From NCBI GenBank assembly GCA_041658185.1, contig JBBAAR010000010.1:37297-101296 (forward strand): a DNA stretch of 64,000 nt, written 5' to 3'. Made by a program: the position numbers and the translations under genes. The DNA comes from UBA8919 sp041658185. Its GTDB lineage: Bacteria > Elusimicrobiota > UBA8919. Below are positions 59,351-64,000 of this stretch, in pieces. The notes under the pieces are model-generated. The model did no database searches. It had not been told where the DNA came from and saw only the letters and a list, made by a program, of their open reading frames with translations. How positions within the stretch are numbered: the stretch's first letter is position 1; each line of letters opens with the position of its first letter.

Positions 59351-60282
59351 AATTGTTCCTTGTTAAGTTTGTTTTTTATATTTTTGTCCAATTCTTCTAA
59401 TCGTTTAATAGATAAATCTAAATATTGTTTTTCAGTATCAATACCAATAAAATTTCTACCATAAAGATATGCCGCCAAACCTGTTGTGGAACTTCCCGTA
59501 AATGGGTCAAGGATGACGTCACCTTTATTTGTACTTGCTAAAACAATTCGTTTAAGCAAGTCAAAAGATTTTTGAGTCGGATGTTTGCCGAATTTTTTTT
59601 CAATACCCTTAGGGGTATTTATAGACCAGACAGACCTCATTTGCAGCCCTTTTTTCTTCATTTGGTCTTCAGGCCAATCTTTGTTTTTCATCAAATCATA
59701 ATTAAAAATATGTTTCGCTTTGCTATCCTTTCTTGCCCAAATTAATGTCTCATGACTGGCAGTAAAAAACCGGCAACTCAAATTTGGTGAAGCATTCGGC
59801 TTAAACCATGCAATATCGTTAAGAATACGAAAACCAGCCAACTGCAAGGCAAACCCGCATTGATAAATGGAGTGATACGTTCCGCTAATCCAAATTGTCC
59901 CGTGCGGCTTCAAAACTCTTTTACAAGCTTTAATCCATTCAAGATGAAAATCAAAATTTTTTCTTAAGCCATTGCTTAAATCCCAGTCGCCTTTTTTTAC
60001 GCTTACCATCCTGCCGTTTTGACATGTAAAAGTTCCGCTTGATAGAAAATACGGCGGGTCGGCGAAAATCATATCAATGGAATTCTCTTCTATTTCTGCA
60101 AGTACATTAAGACAGTTTGCATGAAAAAGTTGAAATCCTGGTTTTTCATAATATGATTTGAATGCAAAATTTTCATCAGTTGTTTTATAAATTTTCAATA
60201 TGGGATTAATCGCAGTGTAAACTGCTGGCGTTTCTTTGATTTTTAATCGCTTGGTTTTTGATTTCTTGTAAATTTTTTTCAT
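59347..60282 (-). CDS. DNA adenine methyltransferase, beta class (DpnA-like)
   Basis: A 311-residue modification methyltransferase. Motif IV is FADPPYFL (Asp75-Tyr78) followed by QNGRMVSVKKGDWD, a block seen in DpnA and related N6-adenine enzymes. Motif I is DPFTGSSTTGLAAYL near the C-terminus, so the order (IV then I) is that of the beta class. It overlaps the restriction enzyme gene by four bases. The pair lies next to a decayed Fic gene, in an accessory patch. Confidence 0.9.
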   Translation of the reverse strand: MKKIYKKSKTKRLKIKETPAVYTAINPILKIYKTTDENFAFKSYYEKPGFQLFHANCLNVLAEIEENSIDMIFADPPYFLSSGTFTCQNGRMVSVKKGDWDLSNGLRKNFDFHLEWIKACKRVLKPHGTIWISGTYHSIYQCGFALQLAGFRILNDIAWFKPNASPNLSCRFFTASHETLIWARKDSKAKHIFNYDLMKNKDWPEDQMKKKGLQMRSVWSINTPKGIEKKFGKHPTQKSFDLLKRIVLASTNKGDVILDPFTGSSTTGLAAYLYGRNFIGIDTEKQYLDLSIKRLEELDKNIKNKLNKEQL

Positions 60283-60480
60283 ATTTTTAAAAAATTAACT
60301 TATGCAATAATTCTTTGCCGGTTTTGGTATTCTCATCCCGGAATTATTTTTCCCAAACCTGAGTGACTTTTATCAGGTTGCCGACTTCAAAACCCTTCTC
60401 TAAGTGATACGCAACGATTAAACCACAATATTAATAAGTTTATTAAACATCATCCAAAGTAAATTATAAATATCTTTATT
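60283..60480. other. Gap with a short coding remnant
   Basis: No intact gene. One minus-strand frame around 60350-60420 ends in YHLEKGFEVGNLIKVTQVWE and a stop, about 22 residues, which looks like the tail of a lost gene. The rest is AT-rich without clear signals. Confidence 0.3.
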
Positions 60481-60651
60481 TTACTTTATAAATAATTTAA
60501 GGTAATCTTCAAAAAGGTACTGCTTATTTCTTTTAAATCCTGTCATCTCACGCAAAAATTTTAATTTTTCAAAATCTTTAATAAGCAAAATAGCTGATTT
60601 TGGCGTAATTTTTAATACTGTTACCACATCCATCATTTTTTTAGAAGACAT
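60481..60651 (-). pseudogene. Remnant of a Fic-family protein (C-terminal winged helix only)
   Basis: A 56-residue frame reading ITPKSAILLIKDFEKLKFLR then EMTGFKRNKQYLFEDYLKLF. This matches the C-terminal winged-helix of Fic adenylyltransferases, including the closing TG-KRNxxY block, but the catalytic HPFxxGNGR domain is absent. I read it as a truncated gene rather than a functional one. Confidence 0.5.
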
Positions 60652-60656
60652 TACCG

Positions 60657-61025
60657 TTATCCCGCAACTTTCCGCTTTAAAACTTTTACTACCCGCCAGA
60701 CGAAGAAGCACAAAAACAAAAGCGCGGCGACATTCGTTATCCAGCCGTCAAAAATTCCCATTTCGTAAGGGTAGCCCTCGTAACCGAAATCCGCAAGCGT
60801 TTTTGAAGTGAAAATTACGCTTAAAAACGGAATTATTTTGCCGACAAGACCGCCTTTATAGACGAGCAGCGACCAGAAAAGCCAGAATAGAATTGAAATT
60901 CCGAAAAGCGTTAAAACAATCATTGATGCGATATGGGCGGGGTCGCAAATTGGTTCGTTCGGGTCCTCCTCGTCTGAAAAAATGTCCTGAATCCATAACC
61001 ATACACTTTTAATAATTTTCTGCAT
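60657..61025 (-). CDS. Small membrane protein, unknown
   Basis: A 122-residue protein with two or three hydrophobic segments (about 33-56, possibly 63-74, and 97-115), an acidic N-terminal patch (SDEEDPNEPICDPAHI) and a basic C-terminus. I recognise no family. The ATG at 61025 follows GGTGGAG. A perfect 8-base-arm palindrome 26 bases upstream could be its operator. Confidence 0.6.
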   Translation of the reverse strand: MQKIIKSVWLWIQDIFSDEEDPNEPICDPAHIASMIVLTLFGISILFWLFWSLLVYKGGLVGKIIPFLSVIFTSKTLADFGYEGYPYEMGIFDGWITNVAALLFLCFFVWRVVKVLKRKVAG

Positions 61026-61050
61026 TTTCTCCACCATCCCCGACGGCAAT

Positions 61051-61068
61051 ATATGACAAATGTCATAT
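61051..61068. promoter_or_regulatory. Palindrome, candidate operator
   Basis: ATATGACA-AA-TGTCATAT, with 8-base perfect arms, lies between the FAH hydrolase stop and the membrane protein start. A related arrangement (TATAACAAATGTTATA) occurs between hypC and hypD at 25513-25528. Confidence 0.45.
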
Positions 61069-61088
61069 ACCAACCGACGATAAATTTT

Positions 61089-61721
61089 TCATTTTTCAGA
61101 AATGATATAATTTGTCAGTGTTCCGATTTTTTCTATTTTTATCTCTATTTTGTCGCCGATTTTTACGGGCCCGACGCCGACGGGCGTGCCGGTCGCTATG
61201 ACATCGTATTTTTCAAGCGTCATTATTTTTGAGATGAAAGAAACGAGTTCCGGTATCTTGAAAATAAGATTTTTCGTGTTTGACGACTGTTTTAATTTAC
61301 CGTCTAAATAAAGTTCAATTTTCAAATTATTCGGATTTATTCCCGAAACAATGTGCGGGCCGAGCGGACAGAATGTATCAAACGATTTTGCTCTTGTCCA
61401 CTGCCCGTCTTTTTTCTGTAAATCCCGCGCCGTGACATCGTTTAGACAGGCGTAGCCCAGAATATATTTTTTTGAGTTTTTTTCGGAGATATTTTTGCAT
61501 TTTTTCCCGATGACAACCGCAAGTTCTGCTTCGTAATCAACCTGTTTTGACGTCTTGGGATATTTTATTTTTTCGTTGTTGAAAATAACGGCTGACGGAG
61601 GTTTCAGAAAAATTATCGGTTCAACTGGAATTCTCATATTGAGTTCCTTCGCATGGTCAATATAATTCAGTCCAACGCAAACAATTTTTGACGGTTTTTT
61701 TGTAAATTTACAAATTCTCAT
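61089..61721 (-). CDS. Fumarylacetoacetate hydrolase family protein
   Basis: A 210-residue FAH-domain enzyme, acting on beta-keto or 2-hydroxy-hepta-diene type acids, or decarboxylating oxaloacetate. CVGLNYIDHAKEL, the metal ligands in YEAELAVVIGKKC and GYACLNDVTARDLQ, WTRAKSFDTFCPLGP and IATGTPVGVGP are all family blocks. Substrate unresolved. The start at 61721 gives a typical N-terminus; a GTG three codons earlier is possible. Confidence 0.9.
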   Translation of the reverse strand: MRICKFTKKPSKIVCVGLNYIDHAKELNMRIPVEPIIFLKPPSAVIFNNEKIKYPKTSKQVDYEAELAVVIGKKCKNISEKNSKKYILGYACLNDVTARDLQKKDGQWTRAKSFDTFCPLGPHIVSGINPNNLKIELYLDGKLKQSSNTKNLIFKIPELVSFISKIMTLEKYDVIATGTPVGVGPVKIGDKIEIKIEKIGTLTNYIISEK

Positions 61722-61770
61722 ATTTATCACTAACTGCTAAACCTAAATTTTGTCTTTGATTACTCTCGTT

Positions 61771-61862
61771 TCTAAAAGATATAGTGGCAAATTTATTTCA
61801 AAATGATTACTGTTAAAAATGTTGGAATGTGGAGAAATCAAATCTCTGTACCGTCCCCCTAT
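61771..61862. repeat. Direct repeat, left copy, flanking the zinc-ribbon membrane gene
   Basis: Contains AATGATTACTGTTAAAAATG and TGTGGAGAAATCAAAT, ending in CCGTCCCCC. It is about 80% identical to 62710-62803 in the same orientation. Confidence 0.7.
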
Positions 61863-61881
61863 ACCATACTTTGTTTTCGAT

Positions 61882-62679
61882 TCAGCCGACATACAATCCG
61901 AAAGTAACAACCAGCAGTCCGAGTCCTCCCACAATGATGCCCAAAATACCGCCGATGCTTCGACGTCCAATAATGCCTAATGAAATTGCAAATATAAAAA
62001 TCAATAGAAAGAACCACAGCGAGTTCCACCATTTTGCTTCTTTTGCAGTAAAACATACCACAAACCATAGCCAACCTGAGATGGACAACATGATGCTACC
62101 GAGGCCGAATGTCTTTTTCTTTTCCAAAATGGCTAAATTATTCACAATTAGGCCTTGCCCATTGTCCAATTTTTTTCGGAAATATAAAAAAGGCAAACCA
62201 ATTAATAACGCTATTATTAGAGCAAGAACTGACTCGGGCAATAATGCAATTATAAAAAACGGATCTAAATATCCTATTATAAAAAAACCGATTATTTGAA
62301 ATAAAATTGATGATGCAATGGCCGATTTTAACGAAGCATAAATGTATTTTTTTGTCCCTGTATGAAAGTAAATTGCTGACATGATACTTATAAAACAAAA
62401 AGTTATGCAGGCGAAAGTGCTTTTACTGCTTTTTGGTCGAAATATAATAACTACGGATATTAATATTATTATTCCTATTAAAAAAATAGATTTATTGAAT
62501 CCAGTAGTCTCAGAATTTTTTTGCATAGTAGCATCTGTTTTAGTAGCTATCGGATTCTTGGACTGAAGTGATTCTTCTGTAATGTTTGCACCCGGCTCGT
62601 CGAACCTTTTTGCGCACCACTGGCATTTTTCGAAATTATCAGGACTCAGTTCTTTACAATGTGGACATTGTTTGCTCAT
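61882..62679 (-). CDS. Zinc-ribbon membrane protein, unknown
   Basis: A 265-residue protein. The N-terminal CPHC and CQWC pairs (residues 5-22) form a zinc ribbon, followed by a linker and about six to seven membrane spans (from residue 60 to the end). This zinc-ribbon plus membrane-helix plan is common in uncharacterised proteins. No function can be assigned. The gene is enclosed by direct repeats, which suggests it was acquired or can be deleted as a unit. Confidence 0.65.
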   Translation of the reverse strand: MSKQCPHCKELSPDNFEKCQWCAKRFDEPGANITEESLQSKNPIATKTDATMQKNSETTGFNKSIFLIGIIILISVVIIFRPKSSKSTFACITFCFISIMSAIYFHTGTKKYIYASLKSAIASSILFQIIGFFIIGYLDPFFIIALLPESVLALIIALLIGLPFLYFRKKLDNGQGLIVNNLAILEKKKTFGLGSIMLSISGWLWFVVCFTAKEAKWWNSLWFFLLIFIFAISLGIIGRRSIGGILGIIVGGLGLLVVTFGLYVG

Positions 62680-62709
62680 AGTAAAACTCCGTTATTTAAT
62701 TTGTAACCA

Positions 62710-62803
62710 TTTAAAAGAGAATCTGGCATTTTTACTTCACAATGATTACTGTCAAAAACGTTCAAATGTGGAGAAATCAAATTATATGTGAAACGTCCCT
62801 ATT
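62710..62803. repeat. Direct repeat, right copy
   Basis: Contains AATGATTACTGTCAAAAACG and TGTGGAGAAATCAAAT, followed by GTGAAACGTCCCT. The reverse complement starts AGGGACGTTTCAC, a form often seen in REP elements handled by RAYT transposases. Confidence 0.7.
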
Positions 62804-62859
62804 TTTTTTTAGATTTATTACTATCTCACCTATTTTTTATATAAATTGTTATTAGGTAT

Positions 62860-63573
62860 CTACTTATTTATTGATTTTTTTCTGCACTCCTCAAAGAAAC
62901 TAAGAGTATTATCAATGTATACACGAGAATATCCTGAAACGGTTAAATAAATTTCTCTTATTTTCTTAATATAATGATCTATTACTTTATTTTTCTGGTC
63001 TTTTTCTTTTAGTGAATATAAAATATTATATTCCAGCCAATTTAAATGCAAATGGTTTACAGAGCCAAGTTTCATTGGAGTTAAATATTCAAAACATCTT
63101 CCGGCTCCGTTAAGTTTTACTGAATCGGGAAAACTTAATATTTTATCTTCAAAAGAATGGTGCAAAACAATAGAGGATAATTTTAATTCTTCTTGCATCA
63201 AATAGGCATTAATTAAAGGTTTTCCAAAAAAAATAGACTTTTTAAAGTCGACAGTAAATTTCCCCTGAGCAATTGCTCCTTTAACCAATAATCCCAATTG
63301 GAGAGAACGTTCAACCACCTTAGATGTATTTATCAATATTGAATCTGCTGCACTATACGTATCGTTTTTTGAAATGATAAGAATTGAATCAGAAAATATC
63401 CATGTTTTTAAATCTTGTTTTTCCCTTTTGTCAATTTCATCTAATGATTGTTTCAGGTTTTCCAATTTTTTTAAAACCTGTTCATGGGTATTATTATCTA
63501 CAAGATTTTGAAAACCCAAAATATCTATGAAGGTTACAAACCTGTCAGTTGTTACTTCGTTTTCCTGTATCAT
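62860..63573 (-). CDS. Class III nucleotidyl cyclase-like protein
   Basis: A 237-residue protein. FVTFIDILGFQNLV (Asp17) and WIFSDSILIIS (Asp62) match the positions of the two metal-binding aspartates of class III adenylate/guanylate cyclases, and LLVKGAIAQGKF with FFGKPLINAYLMQ follows as in a divergent cyclase group often found in accessory regions. There is no sensor or membrane domain. It may make a cyclic nucleotide or only bind one. An attC-like site ends 55 bases before its start. Confidence 0.6.
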   Translation of the reverse strand: MIQENEVTTDRFVTFIDILGFQNLVDNNTHEQVLKKLENLKQSLDEIDKREKQDLKTWIFSDSILIISKNDTYSAADSILINTSKVVERSLQLGLLVKGAIAQGKFTVDFKKSIFFGKPLINAYLMQEELKLSSIVLHHSFEDKILSFPDSVKLNGAGRCFEYLTPMKLGSVNHLHLNWLEYNILYSLKEKDQKNKVIDHYIKKIREIYLTVSGYSRVYIDNTLSFFEECRKKSINK

Positions 63574-63627
63574 TAGACTTCTCCATTTTTATATCCTATT
63601 CTTCTATAAACCATTTATTTCCTTGAT

Positions 63628-63685
63628 GTATAACGATTGATCTCAGCCGCCGCCTTTGACGGTCAGCTGTAGGGAATTGTTATCT
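63628..63685 (-). repeat. attC-like site
   Basis: On the plus strand GTATAACGATTGATCTCAGC leads to GACGGTCAGCTG and ends AATTGTTATC. TATAACGATT pairs imperfectly with AATTGTTATC, and CAGC with GCTG, giving the two-box imperfect hairpin typical of integron attC sites. Read on the minus strand its last bases, GTTATAC, precede the cyclase-like gene. Confidence 0.5.
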
Positions 63686-63753
63686 GCCCTGCTTTAATCT
63701 CTTAAAGTATACGATATCTGTATCTCCCTCGTCAAGATTATATATGCATCCAC

Positions 63754-63784
63754 TCGAAAATATGGGGACGCTTCATATTTTCGA
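63754..63784. repeat. REP-like palindrome
   Basis: Perfect 10-base arms TCGAAAATAT and ATATTTTCGA enclose the loop GGGGACGCTTC. The GGGACG loop resembles the ends of the direct repeats at 61771 and 62710. Confidence 0.6.
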
Positions 63785-63938
63785 CACATTTTCTTTTTGT
63801 CTATACTTTCAATTATTTTTTGAACTCATTCCGTTCAAACCTTGAGTAATCAACGCAAAACTAAAATGCAACTTTTATTGCACGTATAATGATATATGGA
63901 CATAATATAACAAATCAAGTATAAATACAATTGAGGGA

Positions 63939-64000
63939 ACCTGGGAAATTCTAATTTATTGCTGAACCTTTGAGTTCTACTTTTTGACTGTTTCCCAGGT
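63939..64000. repeat. Inverted repeat at the window edge
   Basis: ACCTGGGAAA (63939-63948) and TTTCCCAGGT (63991-64000) are perfect 10-base arms 42 bases apart. The right arm ends exactly at the window edge, so the element may continue. Confidence 0.5.

Larger units (their letters stand above)
63574..64000. other. Gene-free right edge with several inverted repeats
   Basis: I find no credible gene in this 427-base region. It holds the attC-like site at 63628, a REP-like palindrome at 63754 and an inverted repeat reaching the window edge. Confidence 0.5.

Noticed and set aside
60481..60711. Functional Fic protein
   Set aside because: Only the C-terminal winged helix is encoded; the HPFxxGNGR catalytic motif is absent.

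Overview
The window looks like chromosome of an uncultivated, low-GC, anaerobic Gram-negative (diderm) bacterium. A lipid A acyltransferase, an O-antigen ligase-like protein, OmpA-type and beta-barrel outer-membrane proteins and type IV pilin-like proteins argue for an outer membrane. Hydrogenase maturation genes, glutamate dehydrogenase, class I fumarase, carbamate kinase and an AmrS-type radical SAM enzyme argue for an anaerobic fermentative life. dapL-type lysine synthesis and the gene mix recall candidate phyla around Elusimicrobiota/Omnitrophota, but I cannot fix the taxon from sequence alone. Most genes are on the minus strand; plus-strand genes are hypC, hypD, hypE, the SurA-like/ZIP/thioredoxin group and one kinase.

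Layout. 0-11.6 kb: thiL (cut by the window edge), envelope proteins, tRNA-Ser(CGA), LpxL-like and Wzy-like proteins, then a signalling and envelope-stress block (REC-GGDEF, LysM-FecR, histidine kinase, HtrA protease). 11.6-14.2 kb: a GH57-like/glucodextranase-C protein, a membrane-anchored CBM48 protein and a class II aldolase. 14.2-17.5 kb: accessory genes, namely a HEPN/MNT pair with a clear palindromic operator, a second HEPN-like protein, a zinc ribbon and a NucS-like nuclease. 17.5-21.9 kb: the housekeeping operon tmk-holB-ricT-metG-tatD. 22-24.4 kb: a minor pilin operon. 24.4-36.3 kb: surE, hypCDE, tgt, HD hydrolase, AEC permease, SurA-like, ZIP, trxA, maf, amrS, cutA, an endonuclease III-like glycosylase and argF.

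36.4-43.3 kb holds threonine synthase, carbamate kinase, two further non-identical transcarbamylases of the knotted type, an M20 amidohydrolase and two small proteins. This is probably a catabolic unit in which carbamoylated amino compounds are phosphorolysed and carbamate kinase recovers ATP. 43.3-47.1 kb is a restriction-modification island with an FRG-domain gene. 47.1-54.7 kb is carbon and nitrogen metabolism (OFA transporter, carbonic anhydrase-like, PLP enzyme, gdhA, fumarase beta, pfkA, 5'-nucleotidase). 54.7-64 kb starts with an ATP-cone/uridine kinase fusion, then alternates ordinary genes (bioY, dapL, FAH hydrolase) with accessory ones (RibD_C, a second R-M pair, a Fic remnant, a zinc-ribbon membrane protein, a cyclase-like protein) and includes two attC-like sites.

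Regulatory texture. Several promoters match TTGAC-N16/17-TATAAT closely, and three of them place the start of transcription at or within about 4 bases of the start codon (leaderless mRNA), while neighbours use strong GGAGG ribosome sites. Three repeat classes stand out: a MITE-like dispersed repeat of about 65-125 bp lying in gaps between genes, often just beyond stop codons; heptanucleotide-period repeats embedded in frame in at least five coding genes, the clearest in hypE; and REP-like GGGACG elements near the right edge.
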